NCBI RefSeq assembly: GCF_900108515.1
Contig: NZ_FNWW01000001.1
Location: 1 to 64,000, forward strand
DNA length: 64,000 nt
DNA from: Halobacillus karajensis
GTDB taxonomy: Bacteria > Bacillota > Bacilli > Bacillales > Halobacillaceae
Direction: 5' to 3'
The position numbers were made by a program, and so were the translations under genes. The notes beneath the pieces are model-generated. The model saw only the letters and a list, made by a program, of their open reading frames with translations. It was not told where the DNA came from and ran no database searches. The first letter of the stretch is position 1; every line of letters starts with the position of its first letter. Shown here in pieces: positions 55,913-64,000 of the stretch.

Positions 55913-56832
55913 TTTACACATGTACATTAAACCCTTCTATCGATTACATCATGCATGTGAATGAGTTTGAAGCAGGCGGTCTGAATAGAGCTCAGGACAC
56001 TTCTTATTATCCGGGAGGAAAAGGCATCAACGTCTCCCGCGTTATGTCCAGACTGGACGTGCAAACACAAGCAATTGGGTATATCGGGGGGTTTACAGGG
56101 GCGTTTGTTCAACAATTCCTTGATAGTGAATCCATTCAACATGATTTCATTGATACGAAACAGCACACTCGTATTAACGTAAAACTAAAAAGTAACGAGG
56201 AAACAGAAATCAATGGACCCGGTTCGGAGATTTCTGAACAACTTCAACAAGAATTACTTAGGAAAATTAAGAGACTCTCAAATAAGGATACGCTTGTTCT
56301 TGCAGGAAGCCTTCCTTCTTCACTTCCTGCAGACTTTTACGTCCAAATGTCAACTATATGTGCAGAAAATGATACAAAAGTAGTTGCTGATACATCCGGA
56401 TCAGCTTTAGAACAACTACTGGGACATCCCTTGTTTTTATTAAAACCGAACCATCATGAACTAGGGGATCTCTTTAATGTCACCATCGACTCAAGAAAAA
56501 AAGCAGCCTTTTATGGAAGGAAATTAATCGATCAAGGGGTCAAACATGTGATTGTATCGATGGGCGGTGAAGGAGCCGTTTATATCGGGCATAGGAAAGA
56601 GCTGTATGCCAATGTTCCAAAAGGTGAGGTTAAAAACTCAGTCGGAGCTGGTGATTCTGTTGTATCCGGATTTCTTGCGGCTTTAGAAAAGGATGAACCT
56701 ATAGAGGATGCTTTCCGGTACGGGGTAGCTTCAGGAAGTGCCACAGCTTTCCAAGACGATCTTTGTAAAAAAGAGGATGTTGAACATTTACTAAGTCAAA
56801 TCGACGTTTCCGCTATAAATGAAAAGGAGTGA
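55909..56832 (+). CDS. fruK: 1-phosphofructokinase
   Basis: FruK, 307 residues, converts fructose-1-phosphate made by FruA into fructose-1,6-bisphosphate. PfkB motifs are present: YYPGGKGINVSRVMSRL near the N-terminus, LVLAGSLPSSLPADFY, and the C-terminal VKNSVGAGDSVVSGFLAALE with the catalytic Asp. It overlaps fruR and ends six bases before fruA, so the three are one operon. Confidence 0.95.
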   Translation: MIYTCTLNPSIDYIMHVNEFEAGGLNRAQDTSYYPGGKGINVSRVMSRLDVQTQAIGYIGGFTGAFVQQFLDSESIQHDFIDTKQHTRINVKLKSNEETEINGPGSEISEQLQQELLRKIKRLSNKDTLVLAGSLPSSLPADFYVQMSTICAENDTKVVADTSGSALEQLLGHPLFLLKPNHHELGDLFNVTIDSRKKAAFYGRKLIDQGVKHVIVSMGGEGAVYIGHRKELYANVPKGEVKNSVGAGDSVVSGFLAALEKDEPIEDAFRYGVASGSATAFQDDLCKKEDVEHLLSQIDVSAINEKE

Positions 56833-56838
56833 ATCACC

Positions 56839-58713
56839 ATGAAAATAACAGATTTATTGACGAAAGACACCATATTGCTTCAAATGTCTGCTGCTTCTAA
56901 ACCTGAAGCGATCGACGAACTCGTTGGTAAATTAGATGCAGCAGGTAAACTTAAGGACCGTGATGCATTTAAAAAAGCCATCAACGACCGTGAAGAACAA
57001 AGTACGACGGGAATTGGGGAAGGTATCGCCATTCCACACGCAAAGACATCAGCTGTTCAAACGCCTGCTATTGCTTTTGGCCGCTCACAGAAGGGCCTGG
57101 ATTATGAGTCCCTGGATGGACAACCGACAAATCTATTCTTCATGATTGCTGCTTCTGAAGGTGCAAATAACACTCACTTAGAAACACTTTCTCGCCTTTC
57201 TTCCTTTTTAATGGATACTAAATTTCGCGAACAATTGGAAGCAGCCAAAACAGAAGAAGATGTTATTGAAGCGATTAATGCAAAAGAAGCAGAGGAAGAA
57301 GATGAGAGCGATACGCCAGATCAACATACCGGAAAAGTTTTAGCCGTGACTGCCTGCCCAACAGGTATTGCTCACACCTTTATGGCTGCTGATAAATTGA
57401 AGGCTACAGCAAAGGAAATGGGCGTGAACATTAAAGTCCAAACCAACGGGTCCGGTGGCGTTAAAAACCGACTGACTGATGAGGATATCACAGAAGCGGA
57501 CGCCATCATTGTTGCTGCAGACACTAAAGTCGATATGGAACCATTCAATGGCAAGCCAGTCATCGAAGTCCCTGTCGCAAAAGCGATTCATGAACCAGAG
57601 GAATTGATAAATAAAGCCGTAAATAAAGATGCTCCCGTGTATCACGGGGGAGGAAGCAAAAAAGAGGCTTCAGAGGAAAAAGATCAGCGTACTGGCTTCT
57701 ATAAACACTTAATGAACGGTGTATCTAATATGCTGCCTTTCGTTGTCGGTGGAGGGATTTTAATAGCGATTTCCTTCTTCTTCGGTATCGAATCAGATAA
57801 TCAGTTCGCACAAATGCTAGGAACCATTGGCGGAGATGCTGCCTTCTTCTTACTTGTTCCTGTACTGGCCGGTTTCATCGCAATGAGTATCGCCGATCGA
57901 CCTGGCTTTGCTCCTGGTATGATTGGCGGTTTTATTGCGATTACTCAAACGGTCGAGGGTGCTGATAATGGTTCTGGTTTCCTTGGCGGCTTAATTGCTG
58001 GTTTCTTAGCTGGTTACTTAACCTTGCTCATTAAAAAATGGTTAGAAGGTTTACCAGCCATTCTCGATGGGATGAAAACGGTTCTCTTCTATCCCGTACT
58101 CGCGATTTTCGGTACAGGAATGATCATGTTACTGATCAACCCTGCGTTAACGAGCGTTTATACTTGGTTGTTTGATTTACTTGAAAGCATGAGTGGATCT
58201 AATCTCGCTCTTTTAGGTTTAATTGTTGGGGGAATGATGGCTGTAGATATGGGAGGCCCTGTTAACAAAGCGGCCTATACATTCGGTATCGCCGCACTAG
58301 ATGCTGGGAACTATACATTTATAGCAGCTGCCATGGCAGGTGGAATGGTCCCACCTCTCGCTATGGGTCTAGCAACGACCTTCTTCAAAAATAAATTTAC
58401 GAAGCAAGAACGTGAAGCAGGAAAAGCGGCTTATCCACTTGGGGCTTTCTTCATTACAGAAGGAGTGATTCCATTTGCTGCTGCCGACCCGGCGCGAGTA
58501 ATCCCTTCAATGGTAGCCGGTAGTGCTCTTACAGGGATGCTGACAATGCTTTTCGGCATCGGTTTACGCGCCCCGCACGGTGGTGTGATCGTAACACCAC
58601 TTGTGGAAGGTGGATTCATGCAAATCGTCCTTTATTTAGTGGCAATTATTGCCGGATCAATTCTTTCAGCAATTATTGTAGGATTCTTGAAAAAAGACAT
58701 CGAAAAGGCTTAA
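56839..58713 (+). CDS. fruA: Fructose PTS transporter EIIABC
   Basis: FruA, 624 residues, imports fructose and phosphorylates it at C1. Domain EIIA is residues 1-145, with His67 in GIGEGIAIPHAKT. Domain EIIB is about 165-260, with Cys173 in AVTACPTGIAHTFMA. Domain EIIC follows at about 280-624, with many membrane helices and GGMMAVDMGGPVNKAAY as its signature. The A-B-C order is usual for Firmicutes. The ribosome site AAAGGAGTGAATCACC includes the fruK stop. Phosphate comes from HPr encoded next. Confidence 0.95.
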   Translation: MKITDLLTKDTILLQMSAASKPEAIDELVGKLDAAGKLKDRDAFKKAINDREEQSTTGIGEGIAIPHAKTSAVQTPAIAFGRSQKGLDYESLDGQPTNLFFMIAASEGANNTHLETLSRLSSFLMDTKFREQLEAAKTEEDVIEAINAKEAEEEDESDTPDQHTGKVLAVTACPTGIAHTFMAADKLKATAKEMGVNIKVQTNGSGGVKNRLTDEDITEADAIIVAADTKVDMEPFNGKPVIEVPVAKAIHEPEELINKAVNKDAPVYHGGGSKKEASEEKDQRTGFYKHLMNGVSNMLPFVVGGGILIAISFFFGIESDNQFAQMLGTIGGDAAFFLLVPVLAGFIAMSIADRPGFAPGMIGGFIAITQTVEGADNGSGFLGGLIAGFLAGYLTLLIKKWLEGLPAILDGMKTVLFYPVLAIFGTGMIMLLINPALTSVYTWLFDLLESMSGSNLALLGLIVGGMMAVDMGGPVNKAAYTFGIAALDAGNYTFIAAAMAGGMVPPLAMGLATTFFKNKFTKQEREAGKAAYPLGAFFITEGVIPFAAADPARVIPSMVAGSALTGMLTMLFGIGLRAPHGGVIVTPLVEGGFMQIVLYLVAIIAGSILSAIIVGFLKKDIEKA

Positions 58714-58769
58714 AATAATAAAGTTAGGGTATCTCATTAACAACATCTAATTTCAAGGAGGAATTATAA

Positions 58770-59036
58770 ATGGTAGAAAAAACATTTAAAATAACATCAT
58801 CTGACGGTGTACACGCTCGCCCTGCTACTGTACTTGTTCAAAATGCTGGTAAATACGAGTCTGATATCAACCTGCATTACAAAGAAAAGTCTGTAAACCT
58901 AAAATCGATTATGGGTATCATGAGTCTTGGTATCCCAGCAGACGCTGAAGTAAAAATTACGGCCGAAGGCAGTGACGAACAAGAGGCCATCGACCACTTG
59001 GAAACTACGATGAAGAATGAAGGCTTGGGGGAATAA
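58770..59036 (+). CDS. ptsH: Phosphocarrier protein HPr
   Basis: HPr, 88 residues, carries phosphate from Enzyme I to all EIIA domains and serves in CcpA control. His15 is the phosphate site in [12 protein letters not shown], and Ser46 in [12 protein letters not shown] is the HPr-kinase site. A strong AAGGAGGAATTATAA precedes the ATG, fitting the high level needed. It lies 56 bases after fruA with no terminator between, so it may be induced with fructose. It should also have its own promoter in that gap. Confidence 0.97.
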   Translation: MVEKTFKITSSDGVHARPATVLVQNAGKYESDINLHYKEKSVNLKSIMGIMSLGIPADAEVKITAEGSDEQEAIDHLETTMKNEGLGE

Positions 59037-59040
59037 CAGC

Positions 59041-60759
59041 ATGACACAGCTTCAAGGCATTGCAGCTTCCAGTGGTATTGCAATTGCAAAAGTGTACCGT
59101 TTGGAAGCTCCAGACCTTTCTTTCGATAAGAAAGATATCGAGCAACCGGAACAAGAAGTTAAACGTCTACATGAAGCTCTAGAAACATCCAAGACAGAGC
59201 TTGAAAAAATAAAAGAACATACAAGAAAGTCTCTTGGTGATGAACACGCGGAGATCTTTTCTGCTCACCTTCTAGTCTTAAGTGATCCTGAATTGATCCA
59301 CCCTATTGAAGATAAGATCAAGAGTGAAAACGTCAATGCAGAAGCAGCACTATCTGAAACAGCCAATATGTTCATCGACATGTTCAAAAGCATGGATAAT
59401 GAATATATGCGTGAGCGTGCAGCCGATATAAATGATGTGACAAAACGCGTGATGGCTCACCTTCTTGGTGTTACATTCCCGGATCCAGCATTGATCAATG
59501 AAGAAGTTGTCATAGTTGCTGACGATCTAACACCATCAGATACGGCGCAGTTAAATAAACAATTTGTCAAAGGGTTCACCACAGATATTGGCGGGCGTAC
59601 ATCCCACTCTGCCATTATGGCCCGTTCCCTCGAGATCCCTGCTGTAGTTGGTACTAAAAACATTACATCCCAGGCTGGGAAGGATACCATGATTATCGTT
59701 GATGGCATGAACGGTGACGTCATCCTCAATCCTAGTGAAGAACAAATGACTGAATACAAGCAAAAGCAAGAGGACTTTGAAAAACAAAAACAAGAATGGG
59801 CGAAGTTGAAAGATGAAGCAACCGTCACTTCTGAAGGAGACCATGTAGAGCTTGTCGCAAACATTGGTACTCCTGACGATGTTGAAGGCGTTCTAAACAA
59901 TGGCGGCGAAGGGGTTGGCCTTTACCGTACAGAGTTCCTTTACATGGGTAAGAGCCAACTGCCGACAGAGGAAGAACAATATGACGCCTATTCTTCTGTA
60001 CTAAAGCAAATGGGTGATAAACCTGTTGTGGTTCGGACCCTGGATATCGGTGGAGATAAGGAGCTTGATTACTTAGACCTTCCTGAGGAAATGAACCCAT
60101 TCCTAGGGTATCGTGCAATTCGTCTATGCCTTGAACGTGATGACATCTTCCGTGTCCAGCTTCGTGCTTTATTACGCGCAAGTGTCCATGGAAACTTGAA
60201 AATCATGTTCCCAATGATCGCTACGCTTGAAGAGTTCCGTCAAGCAAAAGCTATTCTTGAAGAAGAGCGTACGAACCTAAAAGAAGAAGGGAACAATATT
60301 TCTGAAAACATCGAAGTCGGAATGATGGTGGAGATCCCAGCAACAGCAGTAATTGCACGCCAATTCGCTAAAGAAGTTGACTTCTTCAGTATCGGTACTA
60401 ATGACCTTATTCAGTATACGATGGCTGCTGACCGTATGAACGAACGAGTATCTTACTTGTATCAGCCATACAACCCTGCCATTCTAAACCTCGTCAATAA
60501 TGTCATCGAGGCAGCCCACGCTGAAGGTAAATGGGCTGGCATGTGTGGGGAAATGGCCGGCGATGAGATCGCTATTCCACTTCTCCTTGGCCTTGGACTA
60601 GATGAATTCAGTATGAGTGCCACATCCATTCTCCCTGCACGTACGCAGATCAGAGACCTTTCTAAGAAAGAATGGACATCTTATAAAGATGAAATTCTTT
60701 CTATGGGTACAACAGAAGAAGTTGTAGCATTTGTTAAAGAAAAAACACAAGTAAAGTAG
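59041..60759 (+). CDS. ptsI: PTS Enzyme I
   Basis: Enzyme I, 572 residues, starts the PTS phosphate chain from phosphoenolpyruvate. The phospho-His189 is in [20 protein letters not shown], the PEP-binding region is in [11 protein letters not shown] and [12 protein letters not shown], and [20 protein letters not shown] and [13 protein letters not shown] complete the C-terminal barrel with its active Cys. The start is the ATG at 59041, just after the ptsH stop, with GGGGGAATAACAGC; a frame open from 59017 overlaps ptsH and is not used. Confidence 0.97.
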   Translation: MTQLQGIAASSGIAIAKVYRLEAPDLSFDKKDIEQPEQEVKRLHEALETSKTELEKIKEHTRKSLGDEHAEIFSAHLLVLSDPELIHPIEDKIKSENVNAEAALSETANMFIDMFKSMDNEYMRERAADINDVTKRVMAHLLGVTFPDPALINEEVVIVADDLTPSDTAQLNKQFVKGFTTDIGGRTSHSAIMARSLEIPAVVGTKNITSQAGKDTMIIVDGMNGDVILNPSEEQMTEYKQKQEDFEKQKQEWAKLKDEATVTSEGDHVELVANIGTPDDVEGVLNNGGEGVGLYRTEFLYMGKSQLPTEEEQYDAYSSVLKQMGDKPVVVRTLDIGGDKELDYLDLPEEMNPFLGYRAIRLCLERDDIFRVQLRALLRASVHGNLKIMFPMIATLEEFRQAKAILEEERTNLKEEGNNISENIEVGMMVEIPATAVIARQFAKEVDFFSIGTNDLIQYTMAADRMNERVSYLYQPYNPAILNLVNNVIEAAHAEGKWAGMCGEMAGDEIAIPLLLGLGLDEFSMSATSILPARTQIRDLSKKEWTSYKDEILSMGTTEEVVAFVKEKTQVK

Positions 60760-60826
60760 TACTTACTCCTTCTTTATGGGACAATAGGTGTGTACTGAAA
60801 GCTATTTAAGAAAGAGATGTGTTTCC

Positions 60827-60988
60827 ATGGCATTTACTGTAATCATGCTCGTCTGTATCGCGATTGTTCTTGGGATCGCAGCTATGTTCGGCATGGCTGT
60901 TTCTAAAGGCTATGAGTATAAACACACCGTTGATCCATTGCCTGATGAAGATCATCTGGAAGAGGACCATAAAAAAGCTGACGCTTGA
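60827..60988 (+). CDS. Small single-helix membrane protein (YtzI-like)
   Basis: A 53-residue protein with one membrane helix (FTVIMLVCIAIVLGIAAMFG) followed by AVSKGYEYKHTVDPL and an acidic-basic tail. The KxYxYKHTVDPL pattern recalls B. subtilis YtzI. The function is unknown. AAGAAAGAGAT lies before the ATG at 60827. Its last codons are inside a bidirectional terminator stem. Confidence 0.65.
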   Translation: MAFTVIMLVCIAIVLGIAAMFGMAVSKGYEYKHTVDPLPDEDHLEEDHKKADA

Positions 60989-61004
60989 CTGCGTCAGCTT
61001 TTTT
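60971..61004. terminator. Bidirectional terminator overlapping two stop codons
   Basis: AAAAAAGCTGACGC and GCGTCAGCTTTTTT are perfect 14-base arms with a 6-base loop. The end of the YtzI-like gene and of the nitroreductase gene both lie in the hairpin. Confidence 0.93.
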
Positions 61005-61584
61005 CATTTCCATCATAAATTTGTAGTTTTTTTTGGATAGGCGTGCGCGACTTTGGCTTTGGCACCCGCTTAGGGTAGCCCATTTGCAATACCGATACCA
61101 GCTTATAACGGCCCGGATCCAGGCCCATGTGTCTGGCAAACTCAGCATCATACAAATATGGACTGGTCGTCCATAGAATACCCACTCCTTCTTTCCAGGC
61201 CAATAACTGCACATTCTGGATGTATGCACATACTGCGGCATAATCTTCTTCAAATTTACGAAAATCCTTATCCCTTTCCATATAAATTAAAGCATGGTGG
61301 GGAATATTTAAAAGGAAATCACGGATCCCCGATGCTAATTGATCTACTTTCGCTGCCTCATACCCTTCGAAGAAACCTTGCCTAACATAACTATCTAATA
61401 CAGATTTAGCATACTCACTCTTCCCCTCATCCTGGTATATTCGAATATGCCAGGGCTCTTTCATCCTGTGGGTAGGCGCCCAGGCAGCTTCAGAGAAAAT
61501 ACGTCCTAAAACTTCCGAGGCCACCCGTTCTTTTTTATATTCGTGAATCGATCGTCTATTTCGAATAGCGTCTAATAATTCCAT
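60994..61584 (-). CDS. Nitroreductase family protein
   Basis: A 196-residue FMN-dependent oxidoreductase. RNRRSIHEYKKERV near the N-terminus holds the FMN-phosphate Arg residues, AAWAPTHRMKEPWHIRIYQD the second FMN loop, and GVGILWTTSPYLYD the later one. It may reduce nitro or quinone compounds; the natural substrate is unknown. The start lies nine bases past the stop of the YdcF-like gene with GTGAGGTGGACCA upstream, so the two may be one operon. Confidence 0.9.
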   Translation of the reverse strand: MELLDAIRNRRSIHEYKKERVASEVLGRIFSEAAWAPTHRMKEPWHIRIYQDEGKSEYAKSVLDSYVRQGFFEGYEAAKVDQLASGIRDFLLNIPHHALIYMERDKDFRKFEEDYAAVCAYIQNVQLLAWKEGVGILWTTSPYLYDAEFARHMGLDPGRYKLVSVLQMGYPKRVPKPKSRTPIQKKLQIYDGNEKS

Positions 61585-61593
61585 TGGTCCACC

Positions 61594-62181
61594 TCACAAA
61601 ATCAACAACTTCGTCACGTGACGTCCCATCCAATATCCCCATTCCTTAAAAAAGAAAGGGACCTTAGTTTCAAAGCTTTTGTAAGCTGAATATTGAGTAG
61701 GAACCCCTTTTACACTCATTCCTTGATTCTCAGCCATCGCGACAGCCCTTTTTAAATGAAATTGATCACTCACTAATAAAAAGGTATCGATTTCTTTCTT
61801 TTCACTTACATCTTTGGCATTCATTAAATTCTCTTCCGTAACAAGAGAACGGTTCTCATAGAGGATATCTTCTTCATCTACACCATTTTCTATGGCATAT
61901 TGCTTACCGACTACAGCTTCTGATGAAGCGGCATCTTTACTTTTACCCCCTGTTAATACAAGGTATTTTACATGTCCTTCTTTATACAATTCGATCCCTT
62001 GCTTCAAGCGTCCTTCAAAAATCGGACTTGGCTTCCCATTCCATTGAGCGGCTCCGAGGACAACGGCTGCATCTGCTGAGGCATCTTGATTTCCTTCCCC
62101 GAACGTCCAAATGGAATAGCCTGTATAGAGCGCATATAGAAGGGTCATACTGACCAAAACCTGAATAATTCTCTTCATCAT
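61594..62181 (-). CDS. YdcF/SanA-like DUF218 membrane protein
   Basis: A 195-residue protein with an N-terminal membrane helix (residues 4-26) and an outer DUF218 domain: AAVVLGAAQWNGKPSPIFEG, LVLTGGKSKDAASSEA, and LLVSDQFHLKRAVAMAEN with the conserved Asp and His. Relatives (ElyC, SanA) affect envelope integrity or undecaprenyl-phosphate recycling. The reaction is unknown. It starts at 62181 or the next ATG, with GGAGAACTAAAGT upstream. Confidence 0.85.
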   Translation of the reverse strand: MMKRIIQVLVSMTLLYALYTGYSIWTFGEGNQDASADAAVVLGAAQWNGKPSPIFEGRLKQGIELYKEGHVKYLVLTGGKSKDAASSEAVVGKQYAIENGVDEEDILYENRSLVTEENLMNAKDVSEKKEIDTFLLVSDQFHLKRAVAMAENQGMSVKGVPTQYSAYKSFETKVPFFFKEWGYWMGRHVTKLLIL

Positions 62182-62227
62182 ACTTTAGTTCTCCTATTTC
62201 TCAATAGATGTTCCCATCATATCATAG

Positions 62228-62263
62228 AAAAAAGCCCCTCTGAATCATCAGAGAGGCTTTTTT
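62228..62263 (-). terminator. Terminator of the glycolytic operon after eno
   Basis: AAAAAAGCCCCTCTGA pairs with TCAGAGAGGCTTTTTT with one mismatch; T-runs follow on both strands. Confidence 0.88.
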
Positions 62264-62270
62264 TTAAGAA

Positions 62271-63557
<1,287 letters not shown>

Positions 63558-63571
63558 TTAATATCTCTCCC

Positions 63572-64000
63572 TTATTTTTTAATTAATGATTGTCCTGTCA
63601 TTTCATCAGGTTTCTCAATATTCAAGAGTTCCAGAAGTGTTGGTGAGAGGTCACCAAGAATTCCTCCATCCCGAAGTTCTGCCTCTTCTTTTGTCACAAT
63701 AACGGGTACCGGATTGGTCGTATGGGCTGTCATAGCATCTCCATCTAAGGTCGTCACCTCATCAGAATTACCGTGATCAGCCGTAATGATCGCATGTCCA
63801 CCTTTTTCGTGAATCTTATCAACGATCTTACCTAAGCATTCATCGACTGCTTCAATCGCTTTAATAGTCGGTTCAAGCATTCCTGAATGTCCAACCATAT
63901 CTGGATTGGCAAAGTTCAAAATAATGGCATTGTGCTTATCTGCATCCAGTTCACTTAGAAGGGCATCTGTCACTTCATAAGCACTCATTTCAGGTTTTAA
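63572..64000 (-). CDS. gpmI: 2,3-bisphosphoglycerate-independent phosphoglycerate mutase, C-terminal part
   Basis: The C-terminal 142 residues of GpmI, which interconverts 3- and 2-phosphoglycerate using Mn2+. The frame is open to the window edge ([15 protein letters not shown]), so the gene continues outside. Metal ligands are in [12 protein letters not shown] and [14 protein letters not shown], and [10 protein letters not shown] is the C-terminal motif. It is followed by eno with a 14-base gap. Confidence 0.96.
   Translation of the reverse strand, partial: LKPEMSAYEVTDALLSELDADKHNAIILNFANPDMVGHSGMLEPTIKAIEAVDECLGKIVDKIHEKGGHAIITADHGNSDEVTTLDGDAMTAHTTNPVPVIVTKEEAELRDGGILGDLSPTLLELLNIEKPDEMTGQSLIKK

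Noticed and set aside
59457-59900. 147-codon frame antisense to ptsI
   Set aside because: Fully within ptsI, with no start signal and no family.

Overview
The window reads as low-to-medium GC chromosomal DNA of an endospore-forming member of the Bacillaceae, possibly a salt-tolerant Halobacillus/Virgibacillus-like genus. Evidence: small acid-soluble spore proteins (alpha/beta type and SspL), CotF-type coat proteins, SufCDSUB, a SAM-riboswitch-controlled MetNIQ, a FadR-type operator, a glycine-betaine-type binding protein, many acidic proteins, and gene order matching Bacillus subtilis blocks (suf-yurZ-met-yusEF-gcvH-yusI-fad-yusN; ssrA-smpB-rnr-est-secG). The genus is inference from remembered family and gene-order patterns; no search was run.

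Region 1 (1-8,700) is accessory and AT-rich. It starts with the tail of an IS3-type transposase. It then carries mostly minus-strand single genes (Nudix hydrolase, DUF554, MerR/GyrI regulator, lipoprotein, second CdsA, small unknowns) and decayed gene pieces. These are separated by at least eight copies of one structured intergenic repeat with a GCCCCC loop and a CTCG...CGAG palindrome. This cassette-like array, together with a plus-strand pair that looks like a bacteriocin or secreted toxin with a two-helix partner (5772-6648), is the most unusual part of the window.

Region 2 (8,700-28,500) is conserved backbone. It holds the SUF Fe-S assembly operon, a YurZ-like protein, the methionine ABC importer behind two tandem SAM-I riboswitches, thiol-disulfide proteins, glycine cleavage GcvH, a YusI-like ArsC/Spx protein, the fatty-acid beta-oxidation operon fadN-fadA-fadE behind a perfect FadR palindrome, proline dehydrogenase, coat-like proteins and an orphan CopZ.

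Region 3 (28,500-48,500) is a mosaic of single genes and short operons: a bacterial eRF1-like protein, a betaine-binding lipoprotein, YfhD, an MFS exporter opposite a TrmB-type regulator, a YrzF-like kinase, a Fur-box gene, spore proteins, an HpaB-type monooxygenase, the glyoxylate shunt (aceB-aceA), ilvD, murB, YpjP, a zinc alcohol dehydrogenase and a DUF2512 membrane protein. Several genes of 18 to 60 codons and several frameshifted remnants lie in the gaps.

Region 4 (48,500-64,000) starts with tmRNA, smpB, rnr, an esterase and secG (trans-translation, RNA decay and secretion). A GNAT protein and a Tad2-like (DUF2829) protein lie between smpB and rnr. Next come fruR-fruK-fruA and ptsH-ptsI in one direction, joining fructose uptake to the general PTS proteins. 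The window ends with a nitroreductase, a YdcF-type protein, enolase and the C-terminal part of phosphoglycerate mutase GpmI. Strong rho-independent terminators, many shared by convergent genes, delimit most units.
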